Below, in pieces: positions 8,753 through 18,441 of a stretch of 64,000 bases of DNA. Under the pieces are notes generated by a model that saw only the letters and a program-made list of their open reading frames with translations, made no database searches and was not told the DNA's origin. Source of the stretch: Azospirillum fermentarium (lineage in GTDB: Bacteria; Pseudomonadota; Alphaproteobacteria; Azospirillales; Azospirillaceae); contig NZ_JAOQNH010000004.1 in NCBI RefSeq assembly GCF_025961205.1, forward strand, positions 1-64,000, read 5' to 3'. The first letter of the stretch is position 1, and the number at the start of each line of letters is the position of its first letter. The position numbers and the translations under genes are program-made.

Positions 8753-8779
8753 GTCACTTTATCACGTGACGAAAGTCAC
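8753..8779. promoter_or_regulatory. Candidate operator upstream of the quiC operon
   Basis: Three pentamers lie close together: GTCAC (8753-8757), GTGAC (8766-8770) and GTCAC (8775-8779). The last two form a perfect dyad GTGAC-GAAA-GTCAC, and the middle one also lies in the 8-bp palindrome TCACGTGA (8762-8769). The site is about 125-150 bp upstream of quiC and just after the response-regulator gene. Binding by that regulator is a guess. Confidence 0.45.
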
Positions 8780-8859
8780 ATTCGTAATCATTTTTGCCAT
8801 GTCGTGGCTGGAAATAACCATTTCTTTCCGCACCTGCACAATGCCATCCGGGTGTGTGT

Positions 8860-9519
8860 TCAGCGTTTGGCCGTGCGCACCGCCTTGACCGCCAGTTCGG
8901 TACGCGACTGCACCCCCAGCTTTTCCATGATGCGGCTGACGTAGTTCTTCACCGTCCCTTCGGCCAGGAACAGGGTACCTGCGATGTGGCGGTTGCTCTG
9001 CCCCTGGGCGATCAGATCCAGGATGGCCTGTTCCCGGTCGGTCAGGTCGGCGAGACCGGCCAGGACGGCATCGTCGGGCGGGTCGGCGGGGCGGGACCGG
9101 CGCAGCTCGTCGAACAGCTTGCGGGCGATGTTGGGGGAAATGCGCGCCTCCCCCCGCATGACGCCGCGGATGGTGTCGAGGATCTCGGCCTCCGAGGAAT
9201 CCTTCAGCAGATAGGCGGCGGCCCCGGCGGAAATCGCCCCCAGCACCAGATCGTCGGTGTCGAAGGTGGTCAGCACCACCACCTGCGTGCCGGGGAATTC
9301 CCCCAGGATGAGCTTGGTGGCGGCGATGCCGCCCAGCCGCGGCATCTGGATGTCCATCAGCACCACGTCGGGGCGAAAGCGGCGGCACATCTCCACCGCC
9401 TCGGCCCCGTCGGCGGCCTGTCCCACCACCTCGATGTCGGGTTCCAGGGAGAGCAGGCTGGCGAAGGCGCGGCGGATGAGCTGCTGATCCTCGGCAATGA
9501 CGATGCGGATGGACGACAT
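8860..9519 (-). CDS. NarL/FixJ-family response regulator
   Basis: The 219-residue protein has an N-terminal receiver with acidic residues IAED, phospho-acceptor Asp56 in VVLMDIQMP and a Lys in AAYLLKDSS. The C-terminal LuxR-type helix-turn-helix reads LTDREQAILDLIAQGQSN followed by VKNYVSRIMEKLGV. The ATG at 9519 is chosen; a GTG at 9528 would add three residues, and neither has a clear ribosome-binding site. It is divergent from the sensor kinase gene (156 bp apart) and reads toward the quiC operon, so it may regulate that operon or the neighbouring tps genes. Confidence 0.9.
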   Translation of the reverse strand: MSSIRIVIAEDQQLIRRAFASLLSLEPDIEVVGQAADGAEAVEMCRRFRPDVVLMDIQMPRLGGIAATKLILGEFPGTQVVVLTTFDTDDLVLGAISAGAAAYLLKDSSEAEILDTIRGVMRGEARISPNIARKLFDELRRSRPADPPDDAVLAGLADLTDREQAILDLIAQGQSNRHIAGTLFLAEGTVKNYVSRIMEKLGVQSRTELAVKAVRTAKR

Positions 9520-9675
9520 GGGCGGCACGCGGGGTCCGGTTCAGGGCAAGGGTGTCAGCAGACGGCCATCGGCCCCCCGCGGTCAAGAGGCCACCCGCCT
9601 GGACAAGCGCCCGTCGCGGATGCTTGATACCGGGAGGGAACCGCCCCCGATACTGACGAAACGCACGGATTCGGC

Positions 9676-11574
9676 ATGACCAACGTCACTTTCGCCCGGA
9701 AACCGGCCGGTGGACGGCACAGCCGCCTTCCCCCCGCCCTGCGGCGGGTGCTGCGGGCGCTGGATCCGCGGCTGCGGCTGGCGGCGGCGGTCGGCTGGTC
9801 CATCGCGCTGGTGTCGCTGGCCATGGCGCTGCTGGTGGGGTTCTGGACCATGCGCGAGGCGCGCGAGGCGCTGGAGCGCGAGATCGGCCAGCTCTACGCC
9901 ACCCACGCACAGCGCCTGATCGACACCATCGACACCAATCTGGCCGGGCGGCGGGAGTGGGTTGCCGCCTCGGCCACCTTGATCGGCGTGCGCGACGGCG
10001 ATCTGGCCGGGCCGGATACGGAGCGCACCCTGAACGACCTGAAGGGGGCGCTGAACGAGATCGAATGGGCCGGCATCATCGACCTGAACGGCATCGTGGT
10101 GGCGGGAACCGGCGGGGTGCTGGTGGGCCATTCGGTGGGGGCGCGGCCCTGGTACACCGGGGCCTTCCTCGGTCCCTACATCGGCGACGTTCACAGCGAG
10201 TTGCTGCTCGACCGCTTCCTGCCCCCCACCCGCGACGGGGAGCCGCGGCGGTTCGTGGAGCTGTCGGCACCGATCCTGGACCGCGCCGGCACCATCCGCG
10301 GGGTGCTGGCCGTGACGCTGGGGTGGTCGTGGATCGAATCCCTCCAGCGCGGCACGCTCGCCACGCTGAAGGACCGGCCGGGGGCCGAGGTGCTGTTGCT
10401 GGGCATCGACGGCACGGTGCTGTTCGGGTCGCACCAGACCCCGCGGCGCAGCCACATCGACCTGTCGGCCTACCCCTTCGGCACCTCCCACAGCGTGGAG
10501 CGCGGGCTGCTGAGCGGCATCGCGCGCAGCAGCGGCTTTGCCGATTTCCCCGGCCTGGGATGGAGCGTCATGGTGCGCGAGCCGGCGGCCATCGCGTTCC
10601 GCACCGCCGACCGCGCGTCCATTTCCATCTTCACGGTGATCGCACTCGGCGGGCTGCTGGCGACGCTGGCCAGCGTGCTGGTGACCGGGCGCATCATGGG
10701 CCGCCTGAGTGCTGTGGCGGAAGCGGCGGACGATCTGCGCACCGGGCGCAAGACCACCTTCACCGGCCCGGTCAGCCGTGACGAGGCCGGGCGCATCGGG
10801 CGCTCCATCGCCTCGCTGATCGCCACCTTGCAGCAGGCCAACGCCGAACTGTCCGCCGTGAACGAGGAACTGGACGCCCGCGTGGAGGAGCGCACACGCG
10901 AGATCGAGCGTCTGAGCAACGAGGCCCGCGCCGCCGCCCTGGTGCGCGAACGGCTGCGGATCTCCCGCGACCTGCACGACACCGTGGCCCACACGCTGCT
11001 GGGGCTGCTGACCCAGATCCGGCTGATCCGGCGGCTGGTGGACGCCGATCCCTCCCGCCTGCCCGACGAGATCCGCCGCGCGGACGAGGCGGCGCAGGAG
11101 GGGCTCGCCCATGCCCGCAGCGCCGTGTCGCAACTGCGCTATTCCCCCGTGCGCGACGACGGCTTCGGCCCGGCGTTGCGGCGGCTGGCCGCCATGCAGC
11201 AGGACCGCACCGCCGCGCGCCTGATCCTGGACATGGACGGGGCGGTGGAAAGCATGACCGGTCAGACTCCCGAAACCCTCTATCGCATGATCGAGGAGGC
11301 GCTGCGCAACGCCATCCGCCACGCAAACGCCGAGACCATCCAGCTCACCGTTGCCGTCGGTGACGGGGGAGAGGGGAAACAGACACTTTACGTCGCCGTG
11401 CGGGACGACGGTGCCGGTTTCGACCGTGCGGTGGACCAGGCCAACCATTTCGGCCTGCTGGGCCTGCACGAACAGGCCGAGTTGATCGGTGCGGCCCTGT
11501 CGGTGAACAGCGCCCCCGGACAGGGCACCGTCGTGGCCGTGTCCGTCACCATTCCCAGCTTACCCGGCGGGTGA
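9676..11574 (+). CDS. Membrane sensor histidine kinase (HisKA_3 type)
   Basis: The 632-residue protein has a first membrane segment near residues 35-57, a periplasmic sensor region of about 250 residues (Cache-like by position and length) and a second membrane segment near 315-338. A HAMP-like linker, a coiled coil (ELDARVEERTREIERLSNEA) and a HisKA_3 box RISRDLHDTVAH with His434 follow. The ATPase domain has EEALRNAIRHANA as N box, VRDDGAGFD as G1 and HFGLLGLHEQAEL as G2. It is the partner of the divergent NarL-type regulator. The ligand is unknown; the adjacent operon suggests a small organic acid (inference). Confidence 0.9.
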   Translation: MTNVTFARKPAGGRHSRLPPALRRVLRALDPRLRLAAAVGWSIALVSLAMALLVGFWTMREAREALEREIGQLYATHAQRLIDTIDTNLAGRREWVAASATLIGVRDGDLAGPDTERTLNDLKGALNEIEWAGIIDLNGIVVAGTGGVLVGHSVGARPWYTGAFLGPYIGDVHSELLLDRFLPPTRDGEPRRFVELSAPILDRAGTIRGVLAVTLGWSWIESLQRGTLATLKDRPGAEVLLLGIDGTVLFGSHQTPRRSHIDLSAYPFGTSHSVERGLLSGIARSSGFADFPGLGWSVMVREPAAIAFRTADRASISIFTVIALGGLLATLASVLVTGRIMGRLSAVAEAADDLRTGRKTTFTGPVSRDEAGRIGRSIASLIATLQQANAELSAVNEELDARVEERTREIERLSNEARAAALVRERLRISRDLHDTVAHTLLGLLTQIRLIRRLVDADPSRLPDEIRRADEAAQEGLAHARSAVSQLRYSPVRDDGFGPALRRLAAMQQDRTAARLILDMDGAVESMTGQTPETLYRMIEEALRNAIRHANAETIQLTVAVGDGGEGKQTLYVAVRDDGAGFDRAVDQANHFGLLGLHEQAELIGAALSVNSAPGQGTVVAVSVTIPSLPGG

Positions 11575-11583
11575 AACCGCCGG
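11564..11583 (+). terminator. Hairpin over the sensor kinase stop codon
   Basis: CCGGCGG (11564-11570) and CCGCCGG (11577-11583) form a perfect 7-bp stem with a 6-base loop containing most of the TGA stop. No T-run follows, so it is at best a weak or factor-dependent terminator. Confidence 0.3.
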
Positions 11584-12240
11584 AGACCGTTCCTTGGCGT
11601 GAGGCATAAAGGGAGATCGTGCCCCACGGGGTGGAGACCGCCCTTACCACTGGCCGCAACACGATTCCGGCAGTCACCATTTCGACGGCGATTTTCCCGC
11701 CGAGCCCAGCCCAGATACACACGCGTGGGATTTATCAATTCATAGGATGGCGAATAACGCTCACCGATACAATCTTTCATTGATACAAAAAGTTGTTTTG
11801 ATAAAAAATTTACAGCCAAATCTGCCGCAGGCGTAAATAGGAATTATGATCCAAGAAATTATGCCGTATTATGCAGGACATTATGCTTCATTATGCGTTG
11901 ACTAATGTATTCATGCCGCATAACATTAAAAAATAAATTGCGCATATTGATGCATTGATGACTATATTTTCATGAATCATTTTTTCTTGATTCATATTTT
12001 ATAATAAAAATACGGCTGAAATTATATTAATAAAAAATGTTATGTGCTGTGCGGCAATAATTAATTTGTATTATAATTTATATTCAACGTTAACTAATAT
12101 AGTAATGCCAATTTGTTTCTGAGATATCTCTTGTAATTTCCGAGTTTCAGTCCGCATTTATTCTTTATTGGTGCTGCCGATCACACTGATTAAATAAAAA
12201 TAGATGCAATGACTGCACTGGTTCTTGTCGAGGAACGCTG
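11575..12240. other. AT-rich intergenic regulatory region upstream of tpsA
   Basis: This 666-bp gene-free stretch becomes extremely AT-rich from about 11750; for example 11941-12000 has 15 G+C of 60. It contains a phased ATTATGC array with a promoter-like element (separate entry). A perfect 8-bp inverted repeat ATGAATCA-N8-TGATTCAT lies at 11972-11979/11988-11995. A long leader runs up to GAGGA seven bases before the tpsA ATG. AT-rich upstream DNA of this kind is often bound by nucleoid silencers; that is inference. I see no coding potential; a minus-strand frame at 11388-11819 has no recognisable product. Confidence 0.7.
11843..11926 (+). promoter_or_regulatory. Phased ATTATGC repeats plus predicted sigma-70 promoter for tpsA
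   Basis: ATTATGC occurs at 11858, 11868, 11880 and 11890, with ATTATGA at 11843, so the four exact copies are spaced 10, 12 and 10 bp on one helix face. Directly after comes TTGACT (11898-11903), 17 bp of spacer and TAACAT (11921-11926), a plausible -35/-10 pair. The spacer holds the palindrome ATGCCGCAT (11913-11921). This gives a leader of about 300 nt before the tpsA ATG. The layout resembles an activator array abutting a -35 box; the binding protein is unknown. Confidence 0.5.
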
Positions 12241-15200
12241 ATGTTTCGATTTCGCTGGTTGCTTCTGTCATCGGCTGCTTTGTTTTCCGCGCCTTCCGCC
12301 TTCGCCGACGGTCCGGTCTTGCCGGCCGGAGGGCAGTATGCCGCGGGAGCCGGCACCATCAGCCAGTCTGGTGCGGCGATGACCGTCACCCAGACGAGCA
12401 ACCGCGGCGTCATCGACTGGAAGGGCTTCAACATCGGCCAGGGCGGCACGGTTCACGTCGATAACGGTGGCGGAGCCACCCTCAACCGGGTGACCGGCGG
12501 TCAGGCGTCGTCGATTGCCGGCACGCTCACGGCGACCGGCTCGCTGTATCTGGTGAACCCCCAAGGGGTGGTCGTCGCCCCATCGGGGGTGGTGAAGGCC
12601 GGTGGGGATGTCGTCGTTACGACCCATGACATCTCCAACCAGACCTTCATGTCCGGTGGCCCGGCGCTGCTCAAGAGCGATGCGCCCGGCACCATCAGCA
12701 ATCTCGGGCGGGTGACCTCGTCGGGCGGCGATGTCATCCTGATCGCACGCGAGGTCGGCAACGGCGGCACGATCCAGGCTCCCAAGGGCACCGCCGTCCT
12801 GGCCGGCGGAACCGAGGTGCTGCTCACCGAAAAGAGTGGCCACAGCGATGAACGGGCATTCGTACGGGCCGGTGTGGGCCGGATCGACAACCAGGGTGTG
12901 ATCGAGGCCGCCCAGGCGGAGTTGAAGGCCGCCGGCGGCAATATCTACGCCCTGGCCGGCAACAATGGCGGCATCGTCCGCGCCACCGGCTCCGAAACAC
13001 GGGGTGGGCGCATCCTGCTGACCACCGAGGACGGCGACATCACCAATTCCGGCACCCTGGCCGCGCGGAACGCCGATGGCGCGGGCGGGCAGGTGGCGGT
13101 TCAAGCACCCCGCGGCACCATCCAGCACACCGGCACGATCGACGCGCGCGCCACCGGCGCCGGCAAGACCGGGGGCACGGTGACGATGACCGGCGACCGT
13201 GTTGGGTTGATGGACGGTTCGTCCATCAACGCCTCGGGGCCGGGGGGTGGCGGGTCGGTGAAGGTCGGCGGCGACGCCCGCGGGGCCGGCCCCCTGCCCA
13301 ACAGCCGCAAGGTGCTGGTCCAGAAGAACGCCACCGTCCGCGCCGACGCCACCGACCGGGGCAAGGGCGGGCAGGTCGTGGTGTACGGCGCCGAAACGGC
13401 CCAGGTTCACGGCACCGTCACCGCCCGCGGCGGCGTCAACGGCGGTGACGGCGGGTTCATCGAAACCTCCGCCGCCCACCTGGATGTAACGGCCCCCCCG
13501 GACGCAGGCGCGGACAAGGGAGCAGCGGGACAGTGGCTGATCGACCCGTTCGATCTGGTCATCAGCACCGCCGGTCCCGACACCAACATCGTCACGGGTG
13601 GGTCGCCGTGGACGGCAAACGATACGTCAACCGCCGCCACCGTGGCGATCTCGACCATCCTGACGGCGCTGAACAGCGGCGACGTCAGCATCTCCACCCA
13701 GGGCGGGCTGGACGCCACCCACGGCGACATCACCATCGCCGACGGCATCTCGTTCGCCACCGACCGGACGCTCAACCGCACCCTGACCCTGACCGCGGCC
13801 AAGAACGTCATCGTCAACGGTGCGATTGCCCCTGCGTCGGGAACGGCGGGCCTCAGCCTCGCCTTTTCCGCCACCTCCAAGGTCCAGGTCAATCAGCCGG
13901 TCAGCACCGGCGGCGGCGCCATCGCCTTCAACGGGCAGAACAACGGGGTCGAACTGGCCGCCGACATCAGCACCGTGCGGACGGGCGGCACCGGCGGCGC
14001 CATCGACATCACCGGCAACCTGCAGGCCCTGACGGTGAACGGTGCCCGGACCCTGACCAGCGGAGGCGGCCTCATCGCCCTGCACAACGGCTTCGTCGAT
14101 GCCCACGCCGCGACGGGGGACAGCCTGACCCTCACCGCCGGGGCGGGGGCCGTGACCTTCGACAACTACATCGGCAACGACGCCACGAACAGGCTGACGG
14201 CGCTGACCGTGGATTCCACCGGCACCACCACCCTGATGCGGGGCGACAGCACCCAGGGCAAGGGGATCCGGGTCAACGGCCCGGTCCATTTCACCGGACC
14301 GGTGGTCACCAGCAGTTCCCAGCAGGCGGTCATCAGCACCCAGGGCGGCAACGGCGCCATCACCTTCGACGGACCGGTCAACGGCAGCACCAGCAACACC
14401 CAATACCTGTACCTGTCCGCCGGCACCGGCGACATCACCTTCAACGGCAAGGTCGGCGACACCAATTCCCTGGCCGTGGTCGAGATCGACACAGCCGGGA
14501 ACGCCACCTTCAACGACACGGTGACCATTGGCCAGAGCCTGTATTCCGGCGGCTACGACCCCGGCCAGACCGGCGTCGGCGGTGTGCTGGAGTTCAAGAA
14601 GGCGCTGACCATCGGCCAGTACCTGACCGTGAAGCGGGCAACCGGCGGCACCGTCTTCAACGATACGGTCACGGTCAACTCCGGCTCCTTCTCCAACACC
14701 AGTGCGACGTTCACCGACGCCACCAAGACCTACACCTTCACCAACGGGGCGAGTTTCGATTCGACGGTGGGTTCGGTGACGCTGAGCGGGACGCTGGCCG
14801 CCACCAACAACCTGATCGCGCTGGCCGACAACGCCGGCGGCGCCATCACCTATCTGGGCGGGAACGCCACCATCAACGTGGGAACCGGGGCCATCCTGCT
14901 GCGCAAGGTGGTGCCGCCCCCCTCCCTCCAGACCCCGGCGTCGCTGACCATCCGCGCCCGCCAGACCAACGTCTACGGCGATGCGATCACCGCCGGCAAC
15001 GCCATCGACATCTCCGGCAGCCTGCTGGTCTACAACGACCTGACCCTGACCAGCGGCAGCGGCGGCATCGCCCTGGGCAGCGCCAGCGCCTATTCCCGTT
15101 CCGATGCGTCGGTTCCCGGCGGCCTGCTCTTTTCCAGCCTGACCCTGAACGCGGGATCGGGCGATGTCTCGGTGGGTGCCCTCAACCAGACGGTCCTCGG

Positions 15201-18200
15201 CTACTACAGCTTCGACACGGTGGCGATCAACACCACCGGCACGACCACGCTGTCGGGCGATATCTATGCCAATGGGACCGGCGGCATCCTCATTCCGGGG
15301 CGGGTGGTCCTGGGGGCCGACGTGGGCCTGCGGAGCTACCGCCGCTACAACAACAACGGGCAGTTCGTCTATACCGCCGGCGGCCCGATCCGGTTGGGAA
15401 CGGTGGATTCCGACAGCGGCTCCACGCCCCGCGCCCTGACGCTCTACACCGGCATCGGGAACGACGTCACTCTGGGGGCGGCCGGTTCCCAGCACGCCCT
15501 GAAATCCCTGGCGCTGGCGTCGATGAAGCCGTCGCCCTTGTCCTCGCTGCCCAACAACCTCACCGATCTTTCGGTCAGTGCGGTCACGCTGAACGGGTCC
15601 GTCACCACCACGGGGGCGGGCGGCATCGACCTCGGTTCGGGGGCGGTGACGCTGGGGGCCGACGTCACCCTGGACACCAGTGCCGGCAACGGTGCGGTCA
15701 CCATGGGGACCGCCGATTCCGACAGCAGCGCCACCGCGCGGAGCCTGACCATCGCGTCCGGCTCCGGTGCCGTCGCGCTCAACGGGGCCATCGGGGCCGG
15801 CAAGGCGCTGAAGGCGCTGTCGCTGACGGGCACGGGCGCCACGGCGCTTGGCGGCGCGATCACCACCAACGGCGCCGGGGGCATCGCCCTGGGGGCCGGA
15901 GCGGTCACGCTGAAAAGCGACGTCACCCTGGACACCAGTGCCGGGAACGGCGGGATTTCCGTCAACACCATCGATTCCGACAGCAGCGCCACGGTGCGGG
16001 CGCTCGCCATGACCGCCGGCAGCGGCACCATCACCCTGAACGGCGCGCTTGGCGCCGGCACGGCGCTCGGCGCCGTTTCGCTCACCACCACCAGCCCGCT
16101 GTCGGCCGGCGTGGGGATCACCGCCCAGAACGCCGACATCACCCTGTTCGGCGGCGGCCTGACCCTGGGGGCGGGCGCCCGGCTGACGACCACCGGCACC
16201 GGCAACATCATCCTGAGGGCCGGCAGTTCGGGGAACTTCACCAACCAGGCCGGCAACAGCGTCCTGTCCCTCGGCACCGGCCGCTGGCTGGTCTATTCCA
16301 GCGATCCGCGGTCCAACAGCGGGGAAATGGCCACCTACGACTGGCGGCGTTACAACGCCACCTATGCCAACACCGCGCCGGCCAGCGTCAGCGGCAGCGG
16401 TTTCCTTTACAGCACCGCCCCCACCGTCGGCATCACCGTCAGCGGTGTCGGCAGCAAGACATACGACGGCACCACCGCCGTCGGCGACGGTTACCGCAGC
16501 CTGTCCGGGTCCGGGTCCGGCATCAACGGCGATACGGTCACGGCGACCGTCAGCGCCGGCAGCGGTTCTTATGCGGACCGCAACGCCGGCACCGGAAAGA
16601 CGGTGACCTTTACCGGCGGACCGTCGGCCCTTTCGGCCACCGATGCAAACGGCAAGCCGGTCTACGGCTACACCGTGTCGGGCATCACCGGACAGGGCGA
16701 CATCGCCCGCGCGACGCTGGCCGTCTCTGCCAACGGCATCACCAAGACCTACGGTCAGGCCGACCCGGTTCTGGCCTACACGGTGGACGGGCTGGGGGTG
16801 GGCGACAGCGCCGCGTCGGTGCTGAACGGTGGCCTGCAGCGGACCGCGGGGGAAAACGTCGGACGCTACGCCATCGGACGCGGCACCCTGGCGGTCTCCA
16901 GCGCCAACTACACCCTTTCCTTTACGGACGGGGCACTGGAGATCACACCGGCAACGCTGAGCGTCCTGGCCACCGGCGCCAGCAAGACCTATGGGCAAGC
17001 CGACCCGGTTCTGGGCTACACGGTGACCGGGCTGGTGGCGGGCGACAGCGCCGCGTCGGTGCTGAGCGGTGGCCTGCAGCGGACCGCGGGCGAAAACGCC
17101 GGGCGCTACACCATCGGACGCGGCACCCTGTCGGCCACCAGCGCCAATTACAGCCTTTCCTTCACGGATGGGACTCTGGCGATCACACCGGCAACGCTGA
17201 GCGTCCTGGCCACCGGCGCCAGCAAGACCTATGGGCAAGCCGACCCGGTTCTGGGCTACACGGTGACCGGGCTGGTGGCGGGCGACAGCGCCGCGTCGGT
17301 GCTGAGCGGTGGCCTGCAGCGGACCGCGGGCGAAAACGCCGGGCGCTACACCATCGGGCGCGGCACCCTGGCGGCCACCAGCGCCAATTACAGCCTTTCC
17401 TTCACGGATGGGACTCTGGCGATCACCCCGGCAGCGCTGAGCGTCCTGGCCACCGGCGCCAGCAAGACCTATGGGCAAGCCGACCCGGTTCTGGGCTACA
17501 CGGTGACCGGGCTGGTGGCGGGCGACAGCGCCGCGTCGGTGCTGAGCGGTGGCCTGCAGCGGACCGCAGGCGAAAACGCCGGGCGCTACACCATCGGGCG
17601 CGGCACCCTGGCGGCCAACGGCAACTACACCCTTTCCTTCACGGGTGAGATACTGACGATCGCGCAGGCGGAGTTGTTCATTCAGGGGAACAGCACGCAA
17701 CGGCTCACCGGCAACGCGAACCCGCCGTTCACCGCCACCTACAGCGGGCTGGTGCGTGGCGACGGCGCCTCGGTGGTCCGTGGCTTGACGTTCTCCACCG
17801 CGGCCTCGGCCTCCAGCCCGGCCGGACCCTACGCCATCGTTCCGTCCGGCGCCTTCGCGGACAACTACGCCATCCGGTATGGCAACGGCATCCTGACCGT
17901 GATGCCGGCCCCCACCACCTATGTCCCGACGCCCGCCCTCGGCGGGACGGCGACGGGCGGGACCAGTTCGGCGACGGGGTTCCAGAATCCGTTGGGAAAC
18001 AGCACCACAGCCATCGCTTCCTCCGGCTTCGTCGCACCGGCATCGTCGCCGTCCACGGTCGCGGCGGGCAATGCCGGAACCGGCGGCCCGGTGGCGGTGC
18101 CCGTGACCCCCATGGTCCTGTCCGGCGGGGGAGCCGGCGGCCCGGCCTCCGTCGTCACGGCCCAGGCCCCGGCAGCGTCCGGGGGCCGGATCGAGGCGGC

Positions 18201-18441
18201 GGTCGATGCCGGAGGGTTCAAGGTCATCTACAGCCAGCCGGCTAACTATCAGGTGGCGACCGCACCCGCGCAGGCGGGTGGCGGTACGGCGGCGGCCATC
18301 GGTTCCGGTTCCGAAGGTGCGCTGGCCGCCAGCACCAGTTTCACCACCTTCAGCTCCGACGACCGCCCCAGCGTGTCCGTCGTCAACGCCGGCACCAACG
18401 CCACCGGCGGCGCTGGTGCCGACCAGAAAGAACGCGACTGA
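12241..18441 (+). CDS. Filamentous haemagglutinin-like TpsA exoprotein with MBG repeats
   Basis: The 2066-residue protein starts with a Sec signal peptide (MFRFRWLLLSSAALFSAPSAFA) and a two-partner-secretion domain in about residues 25-145. That domain shows VIDWKGFNIGQGGTVHVDN, a TLNRVTGGQ segment and the NPQGVV motif that corresponds to NPNGI. A long Gly/Thr/Ala-rich beta-helix stretch follows (about 145-1390), then a YDGTT module and four MBG-type repeats of 80 residues (about 1491-1809). The C-terminal tail is Gly/Ala/Ser rich. It should be exported by the TpsB encoded immediately downstream (one-base overlap) and act as a large surface or released adhesin. GAGGA lies seven bases before the ATG. 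No cleavage or toxin domain is recognised at the C-terminus. Confidence 0.9.
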   Translation: MFRFRWLLLSSAALFSAPSAFADGPVLPAGGQYAAGAGTISQSGAAMTVTQTSNRGVIDWKGFNIGQGGTVHVDNGGGATLNRVTGGQASSIAGTLTATGSLYLVNPQGVVVAPSGVVKAGGDVVVTTHDISNQTFMSGGPALLKSDAPGTISNLGRVTSSGGDVILIAREVGNGGTIQAPKGTAVLAGGTEVLLTEKSGHSDERAFVRAGVGRIDNQGVIEAAQAELKAAGGNIYALAGNNGGIVRATGSETRGGRILLTTEDGDITNSGTLAARNADGAGGQVAVQAPRGTIQHTGTIDARATGAGKTGGTVTMTGDRVGLMDGSSINASGPGGGGSVKVGGDARGAGPLPNSRKVLVQKNATVRADATDRGKGGQVVVYGAETAQVHGTVTARGGVNGGDGGFIETSAAHLDVTAPPDAGADKGAAGQWLIDPFDLVISTAGPDTNIVTGGSPWTANDTSTAATVAISTILTALNSGDVSISTQGGLDATHGDITIADGISFATDRTLNRTLTLTAAKNVIVNGAIAPASGTAGLSLAFSATSKVQVNQPVSTGGGAIAFNGQNNGVELAADISTVRTGGTGGAIDITGNLQALTVNGARTLTSGGGLIALHNGFVDAHAATGDSLTLTAGAGAVTFDNYIGNDATNRLTALTVDSTGTTTLMRGDSTQGKGIRVNGPVHFTGPVVTSSSQQAVISTQGGNGAITFDGPVNGSTSNTQYLYLSAGTGDITFNGKVGDTNSLAVVEIDTAGNATFNDTVTIGQSLYSGGYDPGQTGVGGVLEFKKALTIGQYLTVKRATGGTVFNDTVTVNSGSFSNTSATFTDATKTYTFTNGASFDSTVGSVTLSGTLAATNNLIALADNAGGAITYLGGNATINVGTGAILLRKVVPPPSLQTPASLTIRARQTNVYGDAITAGNAIDISGSLLVYNDLTLTSGSGGIALGSASAYSRSDASVPGGLLFSSLTLNAGSGDVSVGALNQTVLGYYSFDTVAINTTGTTTLSGDIYANGTGGILIPGRVVLGADVGLRSYRRYNNNGQFVYTAGGPIRLGTVDSDSGSTPRALTLYTGIGNDVTLGAAGSQHALKSLALASMKPSPLSSLPNNLTDLSVSAVTLNGSVTTTGAGGIDLGSGAVTLGADVTLDTSAGNGAVTMGTADSDSSATARSLTIASGSGAVALNGAIGAGKALKALSLTGTGATALGGAITTNGAGGIALGAGAVTLKSDVTLDTSAGNGGISVNTIDSDSSATVRALAMTAGSGTITLNGALGAGTALGAVSLTTTSPLSAGVGITAQNADITLFGGGLTLGAGARLTTTGTGNIILRAGSSGNFTNQAGNSVLSLGTGRWLVYSSDPRSNSGEMATYDWRRYNATYANTAPASVSGSGFLYSTAPTVGITVSGVGSKTYDGTTAVGDGYRSLSGSGSGINGDTVTATVSAGSGSYADRNAGTGKTVTFTGGPSALSATDANGKPVYGYTVSGITGQGDIARATLAVSANGITKTYGQADPVLAYTVDGLGVGDSAASVLNGGLQRTAGENVGRYAIGRGTLAVSSANYTLSFTDGALEITPATLSVLATGASKTYGQADPVLGYTVTGLVAGDSAASVLSGGLQRTAGENAGRYTIGRGTLSATSANYSLSFTDGTLAITPATLSVLATGASKTYGQADPVLGYTVTGLVAGDSAASVLSGGLQRTAGENAGRYTIGRGTLAATSANYSLSFTDGTLAITPAALSVLATGASKTYGQADPVLGYTVTGLVAGDSAASVLSGGLQRTAGENAGRYTIGRGTLAANGNYTLSFTGEILTIAQAELFIQGNSTQRLTGNANPPFTATYSGLVRGDGASVVRGLTFSTAASASSPAGPYAIVPSGAFADNYAIRYGNGILTVMPAPTTYVPTPALGGTATGGTSSATGFQNPLGNSTTAIASSGFVAPASSPSTVAAGNAGTGGPVAVPVTPMVLSGGGAGGPASVVTAQAPAASGGRIEAAVDAGGFKVIYSQPANYQVATAPAQAGGGTAAAIGSGSEGALAASTSFTTFSSDDRPSVSVVNAGTNATGGAGADQKERD
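16711..17667 (+). repeat. Four tandem ~240-bp MBG-domain repeats within tpsA
   Basis: Units run 16711-16950 (diverged), 16951-17190, 17191-17430 and 17431-17667. The last three are nearly identical in DNA with a period of exactly 240 bp; the final unit is three bases shorter. Each encodes about 80 residues with SKTYGQADPVLGYTVTGL and RTAGENAGRYTIGRGTL. Long stretches of identity make copy-number change by recombination likely. Confidence 0.95.

Noticed and set aside
11388..11819. Minus-strand 143-codon frame overlapping the kinase end
   Set aside because: It overlaps the conserved ATPase domain antisense, extends into AT-rich non-coding DNA and has no recognisable motif.
13533..17700. Very long open frames in other phases and antisense across tpsA
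   Set aside because: GC-rich repetitive coding DNA suppresses stop codons. The sense frame has a signal peptide, a TPS domain and a partner TpsB with an overlapping start; the others show Arg/His/Gly-rich composition without domains.
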